In this document: piece by piece, positions 8,586 to 16,283 of the stretch
Layout of the letters: every line of letters starts with the position of its first letter
How positions within the stretch are numbered: position 1 is the first letter of the stretch
From: Lachnospiraceae bacterium
Lineage (GTDB): Bacteria; Bacillota; Clostridia; Lachnospirales; Lachnospiraceae
Reading direction: 5' to 3'
DNA: 49,250 bases
NCBI GenBank assembly: GCA_028689655.1
Contig: JAQVCT010000018.1
Span: forward strand, 1 to 49,250
The notes under the pieces: generated by a model
Database searches by the model: none
Told to the model about the DNA's origin: nothing
Seen by the model: the letters and a program-made list of their open reading frames with translations, nothing else
Made by a program: the position numbers and the translations under genes

Positions 8586-9584
8586 ATGAATCAGTTTAAG
8601 AGAGTTTTTTATGAGCCAGAGGCTCTGAACTATGAATTAGGCAAAAAATTGAAGCAGCAATTGAGGGAGCTTGCGTGGACGCCTATCGAAAGCCATAACC
8701 GGATACCGGAAATGCTGGAAAAATCCAATGCAGAATTCGGTCGGATGAAGCAATATCTTATCATTGGGACGCGTAAGACGCATAAATATGTGGAAAACCA
8801 TAAGGTTTCGGATTATCTGGTACCATATACGTCCTCAGGCTGCAGCGCGATGTGTCTCTATTGTTATTTGGTGTGTAATTTTAATAAATGCTCTTATCTG
8901 CGCCTCTTTGTTAACAGAGAGCAGATGCTGGAGCGCTTGATAAGGGTTTCGCAAAAGAGCGAGAAACCGAAGACCTTTGAAATTGGTAGCAACAGCGATT
9001 TGATTTTGGAAAATACAATTACAGGCAATCTAGAATGGATGATTCCTCAATTTGTGGAAAAAGGCCGGGGGATGGTGACATTTCCTAGTAAATTTCATAT
9101 GGTGGAGCCGCTATTAGACCTTCCGCATCAGGGAAGAGTGATTTTCAGGATGAGTGTGAACCCACAGTCCATAATCAGCAGGATTGAACTTGGGACCTCA
9201 TCTTTGGAAGAACGGATAGAAGCAGTTAATAAGATGTGCGGTGCAGGCTATCCATGCGGTCTTTTAATTGCACCTGTTATCCTGACGGAGGGCTGGCGGC
9301 AGGCATATACGGAACTTCTCCTGACGCTTCGCGAAAAGCTTTCACTTGAGATGAAACGGCAGATGTTTCTGGAAATTATTTTTATGACATACAGCTATGT
9401 ACACAGGGCCATTAACGAGGAGGCTTTTCCAGCAGCACCCAGGCTATATGATGAACAAATGATGACGGGGCGGGGCAGGGGAAAATATTGTTACAATCAG
9501 GAGAGTAGAAGCGGGGCGGAAGCATATTTGAGGGGCGAGATACGAAGAATTTTAGGAGAGGTAAAAATATTGTATGTTGTATGA
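8586..9584 (+). CDS. splB: Spore photoproduct lyase family radical SAM protein
   Basis: A 332-residue protein with the radical SAM cluster motif C86-x3-C90-x2-C93 in TSSGCSAMCLYCYL, followed by SYLRLFVN, the typical SplB arrangement. SplB uses a 4Fe-4S cluster and S-adenosylmethionine to split the spore photoproduct (a thymine dimer made in spores by UV). The conserved Cys that donates hydrogen in Bacillus SplB falls, by my alignment, in a block reading FEASCTSD; here it reads FEIGSNSD with Ser135 at that place. The enzyme may therefore work differently or on another substrate. It stands alone, with no SplA-like gene beside it. The fold assignment is strong; spore photoproduct as substrate is uncertain. 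Confidence 0.8.
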   Translation: MNQFKRVFYEPEALNYELGKKLKQQLRELAWTPIESHNRIPEMLEKSNAEFGRMKQYLIIGTRKTHKYVENHKVSDYLVPYTSSGCSAMCLYCYLVCNFNKCSYLRLFVNREQMLERLIRVSQKSEKPKTFEIGSNSDLILENTITGNLEWMIPQFVEKGRGMVTFPSKFHMVEPLLDLPHQGRVIFRMSVNPQSIISRIELGTSSLEERIEAVNKMCGAGYPCGLLIAPVILTEGWRQAYTELLLTLREKLSLEMKRQMFLEIIFMTYSYVHRAINEEAFPAAPRLYDEQMMTGRGRGKYCYNQESRSGAEAYLRGEIRRILGEVKILYVV

Positions 9585-9723
9585 AATGCGGAATTTTTAG
9601 TGTGATATGAAATTGTGTTTTTTACAAAAGGTAAGATGGATAAGTTTCCTTATAATTGGTGACGGTTTATGGGAAATATAGTAAACTGAACGCAGTGGGA
9701 AATAGATTTTTGGAGGAATGAAT

Positions 9724-10329
9724 GTGGGTAAAAAGACGAAACAGTCTGAAAAAGTATACAACGACATGGCATGGGAATATGATTCTTCACCAGAGGGAAA
9801 TTACACAAGATCCCATAAAGAAGAAATTATTAAAAAGGCTGTACTCAGGGAAGGAGATAATATTCTGGATGTTGCCTGTGGTAATGGGTATCTGCTTGGA
9901 GAACTTTCCAAAAAGGCGGGAGTCAATGCTTTTGGTGTAGATATTTCTGAAAATATGATTGCCTCTGCCAGAGAAAGGTATCCGGCTTGTACATTCGCGG
10001 TGGGTTCCTGCACGCCTCTCGGTTTTGAAAACGAGAGTATGGATGTCATAACGGTGTCTTGTGCATTTCATCACTTTGAAACACCCCAAATTTTTGTCAA
10101 TGAATGTATGCGGGTATTGAAGAAAAACGGGAAAGTTGTTATTGTCGAACCATTTTTTACTCCGGTGGTGCGGTGGCTTGCAAACACGGTGGTATTTCCA
10201 TTTACCAAAACAGGTGATGTGAAAGTGTATAGTCAAAAGGAACTTCAATCATTTTTTAAAGTGGCTGGATTTACAACTGTTGAATCCTACATAACAGGTG
10301 CAGTGTTATTTTATTCAGCAAGAAAATGA
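9724..10329 (+). CDS. Class I SAM-dependent methyltransferase
   Basis: About 201 residues. The glycine-rich SAM loop is ILDVACGNGYLLGEL, the acidic motif II is AFGVDISENMI, and later motifs VITVSCAFHHFE and MRVLKKNGKVVIVEP are those of the Methyltransf_11 / UbiE-like group. The substrate cannot be told from sequence. I prefer GTG 9724 because GGAGG at 9712-9716 is seven bases in front; ATG 9718 lies only one base from that site. It is convergent with the TetR gene to its right. Confidence 0.8.
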   Translation: MGKKTKQSEKVYNDMAWEYDSSPEGNYTRSHKEEIIKKAVLREGDNILDVACGNGYLLGELSKKAGVNAFGVDISENMIASARERYPACTFAVGSCTPLGFENESMDVITVSCAFHHFETPQIFVNECMRVLKKNGKVVIVEPFFTPVVRWLANTVVFPFTKTGDVKVYSQKELQSFFKVAGFTTVESYITGAVLFYSARK

Positions 10330-10394
10330 ATATCATTTATATCCCAATTTGTCGGTTCAAAGGGCAGACTGAAAAGTAAAGTATCAATGACTTT

Positions 10395-11033
10395 TTATTG
10401 CAAATTACTTGTGAGAAGCAGTAGGTTCTGATAGCATACCTGCCTTAAATCTTTTTCCATGTGTGGTCTTCCAGTAAGTTCCATAGCTTGTTTTTGAATC
10501 TTAGAATGAAAAATGTGAGGGTATAGCCCATTTAGGTAGGTTATGAATAAATCAAAGAATTCTTTTTTTGCTGATTCGTCTTTCAGTGGAAAGAAACAAT
10601 CGATGATTTGTGTCAAAGTATCAAAGCAATGGTATACGGTTTTCTTAAATTCAACCAGTCGCTCTAAACGCGTGTTATTCTCAATCGTGTTTAGATGTAC
10701 TGCTAATAATTCTAGCAGAGTTGTTCGCTCACACATAGAATCAGTTAATATAGTGCAAAAGAGCTCTCTGGAATATTCATTTATATCTGCGCAGCGATTG
10801 GTTAGATCTGCCTGCCATAAGGCAAATTCTTCCTTTAAAATATCTAAGAAGATTTCTTCTTTAGATTTGTAATAACTATAAAGTGCTGGACGCGTAAAAG
10901 AGGTCATATCAGAAATTTTTTTCAAGGTTACTTCTTCATATCCTTCATCCATATATATTTTTTGGCAGGCAGAAATGATTTCATTCTGTCTGTTTTCTAT
11001 TTGTTCCTGTGTTCTTGCACGTTGAAACTCCAT
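10395..11033 (-). CDS. TetR-family transcriptional regulator
   Basis: A 212-residue protein. The N-terminal HTH runs from about 15 to 62 (IISACQKIYMDEGYEEVTLK, then FTRPALYSYYKSKEEIF), the hallmark of TetR repressors. The C-terminal helical ligand domain is variable, as usual. AAGGAG precedes the ATG. It is divergent from the flavodoxin operon at 11206, and the 172-bp spacer carries three copies of a TTNACA-N3-TGTNAA palindrome. It is therefore probably an autoregulated repressor of that operon. The inducer is unknown; the redox enzymes it controls suggest an electrophile or aromatic compound. Confidence 0.85.
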   Translation of the reverse strand: MEFQRARTQEQIENRQNEIISACQKIYMDEGYEEVTLKKISDMTSFTRPALYSYYKSKEEIFLDILKEEFALWQADLTNRCADINEYSRELFCTILTDSMCERTTLLELLAVHLNTIENNTRLERLVEFKKTVYHCFDTLTQIIDCFFPLKDESAKKEFFDLFITYLNGLYPHIFHSKIQKQAMELTGRPHMEKDLRQVCYQNLLLLTSNLQ

Positions 11034-11078
11034 AAATTGACGCTCCTTTTTAAGATAAACGTATTCCTTATGATTGCT

Positions 11079-11184
11079 ATTATACTTAATATTATATCAC
11101 AAGTCAATAATTAACATCATGTAAAATAATAGTTGACACGATGTTAATTAAGTGCTAGCATATATATAATTTACAAGATGTAAA
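11079..11184. promoter_or_regulatory. Divergent promoters with three TetR-type operators
   Basis: Rightward promoter: TTGACA 11133-11138, 17 bases, then TAGCAT 11156-11161 with an extended TG. Leftward promoter for tetR: TTGACT/TATAAT read on the minus strand (complements at 11102-11107 and 11079-11084), 17-base spacer. Three 15-bp palindromes of form TTNACA-N3-TGTNAA lie at 11111-11125, 11133-11147 and 11170-11184. The second covers the rightward -35 box and the third covers the expected start of transcription. Confidence 0.7.
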
Positions 11185-11205
11185 ATAAAAAAGGAGACGA
11201 AGAGA

Positions 11206-11718
11206 ATGAAAGAACTAATTTTATATTATTCAAGGGCAGCTGAAAATTATTTCCGAGGAAGTCTGAAATATATTGAAAAGGGAAATACAGAAGTGGTTGC
11301 TGAGAAGTTGGCATTACTTAACGGAGGTACATTGTTTCAGGTTGATCCAGTTACCCCTTACTCTGATGATTACAATACCTGTATTGAACAAGCAAAGAAA
11401 GACCTTAGAAGTGATGCACGTCCTGCTGTAAAGGTAGTTCCTCAAAATGTAGAGCAATACGATTTCGTAACAGTGATGTTTCCAAATTACTGGGGTACCA
11501 TGCCAATGCATATGTTTACTGTGTTGGAACAGATGAATTTTGAAGGTAAAACAGTACGTGCCATTTGCACCCATGAAGGAAGTGGAATGGGCAAAAGTGA
11601 AAGTGATCTGAACAAGCTATGTAAAGGCGCAGATATCAAAAAAGGTCTTGCAATACAGGGAAGCAGTGTTGGTCATTGTGACGACTTGTTAAAGAAATGG
11701 AATGAAAATACAAAATAA
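11206..11718 (+). CDS. Flavodoxin-like protein
   Basis: A 170-residue protein beginning KELILYYSRAAENYF, a variant of the flavodoxin phosphate-binding loop, with a second flavin loop region MFPNYWGTMPMHMFT and HEGSGMGKSESDL near the C-terminus. These are typical of the Flavodoxin_4-type family, which binds FMN and carries electrons. It is the first gene of an operon with a second flavoprotein, a small lipoprotein and an SDR dehydrogenase. AAGGAGACGAAGAG precedes the ATG. It is probably repressed by the divergent TetR protein. Confidence 0.85.
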   Translation: MKELILYYSRAAENYFRGSLKYIEKGNTEVVAEKLALLNGGTLFQVDPVTPYSDDYNTCIEQAKKDLRSDARPAVKVVPQNVEQYDFVTVMFPNYWGTMPMHMFTVLEQMNFEGKTVRAICTHEGSGMGKSESDLNKLCKGADIKKGLAIQGSSVGHCDDLLKKWNENTK

Positions 11719-11748
11719 TAATAGTAGAAAATAGGAGAGTTGGTAATT

Positions 11749-12288
11749 ATGAGTAAAAAAGTAATCATCGTTTCATCAAGCCCAAGAAAAGGTGGCAATT
11801 CAGATCTCCTTTGTGATTCATTTGCAAAGGGAGCTATAGAAACTGGAAATGAAGTAGAAAAAATCTATGTGAAGGATATGAATTTCAATTATTGCTGTGG
11901 TTGTGGATTTTGCGTTGGCAATAAAGGACAGTGTTCCCAGAAAGATGATATGGATGTTGTGAAAGAAAAATTAATTGCTGCGGATACAATTGTGTTTGCA
12001 ACACCTGTGTATTTTTATACGATGTCCGGACAGTTGAAGAAATTCATTGATCGTTTATGTTATTTCTATACTCAGCTTTCAAATAAAGAGTTTTATTTTA
12101 TTATGACTGCAGCGGATGGAGAAAGAACAGCGATGGACAGAGTACTTACAGAGTTTGATGGTCTACTAACTTGTTTGGATAATCCTATCATCAAAGGCGC
12201 AGTATATGGAACTGGCGTATGGGAAAAAGGCACTGTAAAAGATAAGCCGGTAATGCAGGAGGCATATGAGATGGGTAAAAATTTATAG
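11749..12288 (+). CDS. NADPH-dependent FMN reductase / iron-sulfur flavoprotein-like
   Basis: A 179-residue protein. VIIVSSSPRKGGNSDLLCDS is the FMN phosphate loop of the NADPH-dependent FMN reductase family, and ATPVYFYTMSGQLKKFIDR is the second flavin contact. The compact cysteine cluster YCCGCGFCVGNKGQC followed by KDDM resembles the 4Fe-4S motif of archaeal/clostridial iron-sulfur flavoproteins. The start is ATG 11749, with AGGAG about eleven bases in front. It probably passes electrons together with the flavodoxin encoded just before it. The exact electron acceptor is unknown. Confidence 0.8.
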   Translation: MSKKVIIVSSSPRKGGNSDLLCDSFAKGAIETGNEVEKIYVKDMNFNYCCGCGFCVGNKGQCSQKDDMDVVKEKLIAADTIVFATPVYFYTMSGQLKKFIDRLCYFYTQLSNKEFYFIMTAADGERTAMDRVLTEFDGLLTCLDNPIIKGAVYGTGVWEKGTVKDKPVMQEAYEMGKNL

Positions 12289-12307
12289 AAGTGAAAGGAC
12301 AGGGTGC

Positions 12308-12442
12308 ATGAGAAAAAACATACTTTTTAGAAAATTTATCATAATCATAGCCTGTGTGGTTTGTCTAAACGGATGTGGCGCAAACAACGCTTCTGACGCT
12401 ACTACATCAGATGAAAACATTAATATTAAAGTAACTAATTAA
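12308..12442 (+). CDS. Very small lipoprotein (44 residues), possibly truncated
   Basis: The frame encodes Met-Arg-Lys-Asn followed by a hydrophobic stretch (FIIIIACVVCL) and the lipobox L20-N-G-C23, then a 21-residue hydrophilic tail rich in Asp, Asn and Thr. GAAAGGA lies in front of the ATG. It sits 19 bases after the flavoprotein gene and 21 before the SDR gene, so it is inside the operon. Lipoproteins of this length are unusual. It may be an intact anchor peptide or the front of a longer lipoprotein whose body was deleted. Confidence 0.55.
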   Translation: MRKNILFRKFIIIIACVVCLNGCGANNASDATTSDENINIKVTN

Positions 12443-12463
12443 AGTATAAGAAAGGAAAACAAG

Positions 12464-13297
12464 ATGAAAAAAGAAGTAATGATAGTAACAGGAGCAGGTC
12501 AGATTAGTATGGCAATAGCCAGACGTATGGGTTATGGCAAGAAAATCGTACTGGGTGATAAGAATATGAATAATGCTATGGCAATTGCTGAAATCATGGA
12601 TCATGCAGGTTTTGATGTGGAGCCAGTGGAGATGGATCTTTCTTCAAGAGAATCTATCCACACCCTGATTGCCAAGGCACAGGAATACGGAGAAATTCAG
12701 ATGCTAGTGAACGGTGCCGGTGTGTCCCCAAGTCAGGCACCCATTGAAGCAATTCTAAAAGTTGATTTGTATGGGACAGCGGTTCTTTTAGAGAAAGTTG
12801 GTAAAGTCATTGCCAAAGGTGGTGTAGGAGTTACTATTTCCAGCCAGTCAGGACATAGAATGCCTCAGTTGTCAGCAGAAGCTGACGAGCAGCTTGCAAT
12901 CACTCCGACTGAAGAATTGCTGAAATTGAATATTTTACAGCCAGAAAACATCAAAGATACCCTTCATGCATACCAGATGGCGAAAAGATGCAATGAAAAA
13001 CGTGTCATGGGTGAAGCAGTAAAATGGGGCGTAAGGGGTGCGAGAATCAACTCAATTTCACCAGGAATCATTGTTACTCCACTGGCAATTGACGAATTTA
13101 ACGGACCAAGAGGAGATTTTTATAAAAATATGTTTGCAAAGTGTCCCGCGGGTAGACCTGGAACCGCAGATGAAGTGGCTAATGTTGCAGAATTACTTAT
13201 GAGTAATAAGGCAGCATTTATAACAGGTGCAGACTTTCTCATTGATGGTGGTGCAACGGCAAGCTACTGCTATGGACCGTTAAAACCAGAGGAATAG
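12464..13297 (+). CDS. SDR-family oxidoreductase
   Basis: A 277-residue short-chain dehydrogenase/reductase. The N-terminal nucleotide loop is TGAGQISMAIARR, NGAG lies at 83-86, the catalytic Ser is in the ISSQSGH segment near 126-129, and Tyr170/Lys174 form the YxxxK motif in AYQMAKR. The end IVTPLAI...ITGADFLIDGG is standard for the family. NAD(P)H-dependent oxidation or reduction of an alcohol or carbonyl is expected. The substrate is not readable, though the flavodoxin partners suggest reductive modification of a small ketone or quinone. AAAGGAAAACAAG precedes the ATG. It is the last gene of the TetR-controlled operon. Confidence 0.88.
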   Translation: MKKEVMIVTGAGQISMAIARRMGYGKKIVLGDKNMNNAMAIAEIMDHAGFDVEPVEMDLSSRESIHTLIAKAQEYGEIQMLVNGAGVSPSQAPIEAILKVDLYGTAVLLEKVGKVIAKGGVGVTISSQSGHRMPQLSAEADEQLAITPTEELLKLNILQPENIKDTLHAYQMAKRCNEKRVMGEAVKWGVRGARINSISPGIIVTPLAIDEFNGPRGDFYKNMFAKCPAGRPGTADEVANVAELLMSNKAAFITGADFLIDGGATASYCYGPLKPEE

Positions 13298-13332
13298 TTT
13301 TATTAGAAAAATATATTTATGAAAGCAGATAA

Positions 13333-13479
13333 GTTACAAATGAATTGAGAAAAGAGGTGACAGAAAATGAAAAAGAATATTTTGATGATAATAGACATCA
13401 GCAGATTGATACAACCATGCATTATGCGATGGTTAATCAAAGCAATGTGAAAAACTCACATCGGAAATACATTTCATAA
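13333..13479 (+). pseudogene. C-terminal remnant of a tyrosine integrase
   Basis: The frame before TAA 13477-13479 encodes QQIDTTMHYAMVNQSNVKNS followed by HRKYIS. The pattern TTMxYA...VKxSHRKYI is the C-terminal end of phage/ICE tyrosine recombinases, including the catalytic Tyr. The domain with the Arg and His residues is missing, and an in-frame stop lies at 13330-13332. It is the scar of a mobile element. A chance ATG frame overlaps at 13367 in another phase and was not annotated. Confidence 0.5.
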
Positions 13480-13508
13480 AATACGTCATAAAAATATTTC
13501 ATACGAAA

Positions 13509-13559
13509 TACTCATTGCGTAAGTAAATATCAGGTGTTATAATGAATACACAATGAGTA
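13509..13559 (+). promoter_or_regulatory. Promoter flanked by a 9-bp inverted repeat
   Basis: TTGCGT 13515-13520, a 17-base spacer and TATAAT 13538-13543 with TG extension form the promoter of the HTH/Doc pair. TACTCATTG (13509-13517) and CAATGAGTA (13551-13559) are exact inverse complements bracketing the -35 and the start region, as expected for an autoregulatory antitoxin operator. Confidence 0.6.
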
Positions 13560-13574
13560 AAATGGAGGCGCGTT

Positions 13575-13784
13575 ATGGAAGTAAAAGATCAAGTTAGAAC
13601 GCTTCGAGAAAGCACAGGAATGAATAGAAAAGAATTTTGTATCTATTTTGGTATTCCATATAGAACCATGACGGAATGGGAGTTAGGTCATCGAAAATTA
13701 CCAGATTATGTACTGCGAATGATGACATATCAGGTTAAAATGGAGAAGCTGGATAGGTCGGGAGGTACTGCTGATGAAAAATGA
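13575..13784 (+). CDS. Small HTH protein, probable antitoxin/regulator
   Basis: A 69-residue protein with an XRE-like helix-turn-helix (VRTLRESTGMNRKEFCIYFG then IPYRTMTEWELGHRKLPDYV). The tail is charged. GGAGG lies eight bases before the ATG. Its last four codons overlap the start of the RhuM-Doc gene. Small HTH protein followed by a toxin with overlapping frames is a common toxin-antitoxin layout, and the inverted repeat around its promoter fits autoregulation. Neutralisation of the downstream protein is inference. Confidence 0.7.
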   Translation: MEVKDQVRTLRESTGMNRKEFCIYFGIPYRTMTEWELGHRKLPDYVLRMMTYQVKMEKLDRSGGTADEK

Positions 13785-14700
13785 ATTGATACTATTTGAA
13801 TCAAAAGATGGAAATGTAAGGTTAGATGTAAATGTGGAAGGGGAAACTGTATGGTTGAACAGGATCCAGATGGCAGAATTGTTTGGGAGAGATGTCAAGA
13901 CGATAGGAAAACATATAAACAATTCATTGAGAGAAGAACTAGATAATTCAGTTGTCGCAAAATTTGCGACAACTGCTTCAGATGGGAAAACATATAATGT
14001 AGAGCATTATGATTTAGATGTTATCATTTCTGTTGGTTATCGTGTGAAATCTCAGAGAGGCGTAGAATTTCGTAGATGGGCTAACTCCGTATTAAAAGAG
14101 TACATACTAAAAGGTTATGCAGTAAATAATAATCGTATAAGTCAGTTAAATGAGGTTGTGCGAATTATGAAGCGAACAGATCAGATGTTAGATGCAAAGC
14201 AAGTCCTAAGCGTAGTGGAGCAATACGCAGTTGCACTGGATATGTTGGATGATTATGATCATCAGAGAATTAGTAAACCGAAAGGTAATGCAACAACGTA
14301 TGTATTAACCTATGAAGAATGTAAAGATGTTATATCGAAAATGAAATTTACATCTGATAGTGAGTTGTTTGGAAATGAAAAAGATGATTCTTTTGCAGGC
14401 AGTATAGGAACGATATACCAGACATTTGGGGGTCAAGATGTTTATCCGTCTGTGGAAGAGAAAGCAGCTAATCTTCTATATTTTGTTACAAAAAATCATT
14501 CGTTTTCAGATGGTAATAAGAGGATTGCAGCTACAATGTTCTTATACTTTTTGGACAAAAATGGAATGCTTATGTTGGAGGGAAATAAAATCATTGAAGA
14601 TTATACGTTAGTTGCAATTACAATCATGATTGCAGAATCAAAACCAGAAGAAAAAGAGACGATGGTTAAACTTGTGATGAATTTTTTAAAAGGGTGCTAG
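13774..14700 (+). CDS. RhuM N-terminal domain fused to Doc/Fic domain (toxin-like)
   Basis: A 308-residue protein. Residues 1-110 (VWLNRIQMAELFGRDVKTIG, later VEFRRWANSVLKEYILKGYA) are the RhuM-type N-terminal domain. Residues about 165-305 are a Fic/Doc fold with the motif HSFSDGNKRIAA beginning at His242. Canonical Fic AMP-transferases have HxFx(D/E)GNGRxxR; here Lys replaces Gly and the last Arg is absent. That matches phage P1 Doc (HxFxDANKR), a kinase that inactivates EF-Tu. A Doc-like growth-inhibiting kinase is the best guess, with the RhuM domain perhaps for binding DNA or target. It overlaps the HTH gene by 11 bases and is closed by a terminator at 14731. Confidence 0.8.
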   Translation: MKNELILFESKDGNVRLDVNVEGETVWLNRIQMAELFGRDVKTIGKHINNSLREELDNSVVAKFATTASDGKTYNVEHYDLDVIISVGYRVKSQRGVEFRRWANSVLKEYILKGYAVNNNRISQLNEVVRIMKRTDQMLDAKQVLSVVEQYAVALDMLDDYDHQRISKPKGNATTYVLTYEECKDVISKMKFTSDSELFGNEKDDSFAGSIGTIYQTFGGQDVYPSVEEKAANLLYFVTKNHSFSDGNKRIAATMFLYFLDKNGMLMLEGNKIIEDYTLVAITIMIAESKPEEKETMVKLVMNFLKGC

Positions 14701-14730
14701 AACCTTTAAATTAAAAGCTGCGGTGTATTG

Positions 14731-14758
14731 TGACAGGGGATTATCCCTGTCATTTTTA
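14731..14758 (+). terminator. Rho-independent terminator after the HTH/Doc pair
   Basis: TGACAGGG (14731-14738) pairs exactly with CCCTGTCA (14745-14752) around a six-base loop, followed by TTTTTA. The 200 bases between it and the next gene hold no convincing frame. Confidence 0.75.
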
Positions 14759-14970
14759 TCGTCCTCCTCTATTTGTTACAAAGAAGAAAATGGATGGAGG
14801 AATTACTGGGACAGCAAGTATGGAATAAATATCCAAATCTGATAGAAATTTAACTAATAGGAAAATTATTTGCAGTTTATTTAATGACTGGTCAATGGTA
14901 ATTTTCTTTCTGCATTGATATAATGAATCTACCAGGAGAACTCCGGAATAAAATAGGAAGAGTGATAGAT

Positions 14971-16059
14971 ATGTCAATGAACGAAATTATTCGTCAAAGA
15001 AGAAAGAAATTAGACTTTACACAAGAACAGGTTGCACAGCAGCTTGGGGTGTCAATTCCAGCGGTAAGCAAATGGGAAAGTGGAGCAACATATCCAGATG
15101 TTGAATTACTACCTGCTTTAGCAAGAGTGTTAAAAATTGATGTAAATACATTACTATGTTTTCAGATGGAGTTATCAGAAACTGAAATTGGACAATTTAT
15201 AACGAAGGTGTCTGAGATTGCTATATCAGAAGGAATTGAACAGGCATTTATACTGGCAGAGCAGAAAATTCGTGAATACCCAACTGATGTAAAACTTATA
15301 CATCTCCTGGCACTAACATTGCAGGGAACCATGATGATGAAAAAAGTTAGCGATAAGAATAAAGAACGCTATGAATTGAAAATACAGCGAATGTATGAAA
15401 TCGTTGGAAATAGTGGAAATTCAAAATATGCGGATCAATCCAATTATATGCTGGCATCACGTGCAATTTCTGAGGAGAAATATGAGTATGCACAGGAATT
15501 GATTGATAGATTGCCGGAATACAGTGCTCTTGATAAGAAATTGTTGCAGGCTAATTTATGGATGGAAACAGGAAAAGAAAAAGAAGCAGAGAAGATATAT
15601 GCATCAAGAGCTCTTTTCGCCATAAATCAAATTCAAATGCCATTGGGACGTTTAATTGAGATTGCAGTCAGGAATGGAGATGCGGAAAATGCGTCACAAT
15701 TGGTGGAAGCAGGAAAAGCATTAACGAAAGCGTTTGGTATGTGGGAATATAATGCCTATGTCTTTTCCTTTGAAAAAGCGATGGCCGAGCAAAATAGTGG
15801 GGAGTCTATTAGAATTTTGGATGATATGCTTCATGCAATGCTTATACCTTGGGATATAAATAATTGTCCAATATACACACATATGGGGAATGAGAAACAT
15901 GAAATCAATCTGGGCAAAAAAATGTTAGCGAACATTCTAGATGAATTTGATAAAAGTAAGAAATATGATTTTATGAGAAATGAGAAAAACTTTGGAAAGG
16001 TCCTTCAAAAGTACAGGGAAATACTTTTGAAGGAAAAGGAAGAGCGCCTGTTAAATTAA
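14971..16059 (+). CDS. XRE-family regulator with helical-repeat C-terminus
   Basis: A 362-residue protein starting at ATG 14971; ATAGGAAG lies about ten bases in front, and an in-frame ATG at 14923 would add 16 residues. Residues 4-60 are a clear HTH_3 domain (IIRQRRKKLDFTQEQVAQQL then VSIPAVSKWESGATYPDVE). The rest is a long all-helical region with TPR-like pairs, as in Firmicute regulators that sense peptides or protein partners. Its target is unknown and no adjacent gene is obviously dedicated to it. Confidence 0.8.
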   Translation: MSMNEIIRQRRKKLDFTQEQVAQQLGVSIPAVSKWESGATYPDVELLPALARVLKIDVNTLLCFQMELSETEIGQFITKVSEIAISEGIEQAFILAEQKIREYPTDVKLIHLLALTLQGTMMMKKVSDKNKERYELKIQRMYEIVGNSGNSKYADQSNYMLASRAISEEKYEYAQELIDRLPEYSALDKKLLQANLWMETGKEKEAEKIYASRALFAINQIQMPLGRLIEIAVRNGDAENASQLVEAGKALTKAFGMWEYNAYVFSFEKAMAEQNSGESIRILDDMLHAMLIPWDINNCPIYTHMGNEKHEINLGKKMLANILDEFDKSKKYDFMRNEKNFGKVLQKYREILLKEKEERLLN

Positions 16060-16283
16060 AAGCTGGTGTATCAGCTTGTGCCTGCATGGCGCAGAGCAGC
16101 AAGTGCAAGGCTGGTTTCATCAGCAGATAGGGCGTATATGGAAGCTCCCGCTTATGAGACAACTAGTCCCGAAGTCCGGCACATACAGGGCATGAACTTT
16201 TCTGCCTCTGCTATCTGCTTGAATTTAGATATAGTCTATCTTGGTAATTCACTATTCATCTGCCTTGCAAACTGGAAGTCGTT

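Noticed and set aside
9787..10248. 153-codon frame on the minus strand across the methyltransferase gene
   Set aside because: Antisense to a gene with complete SAM motifs; composition is artefactual.
13367..13450. Short ATG frame with a ribosome site at 13367
   Set aside because: The overlapping frame in another phase matches the C-terminal end of tyrosine integrases, a better explanation of the sequence.
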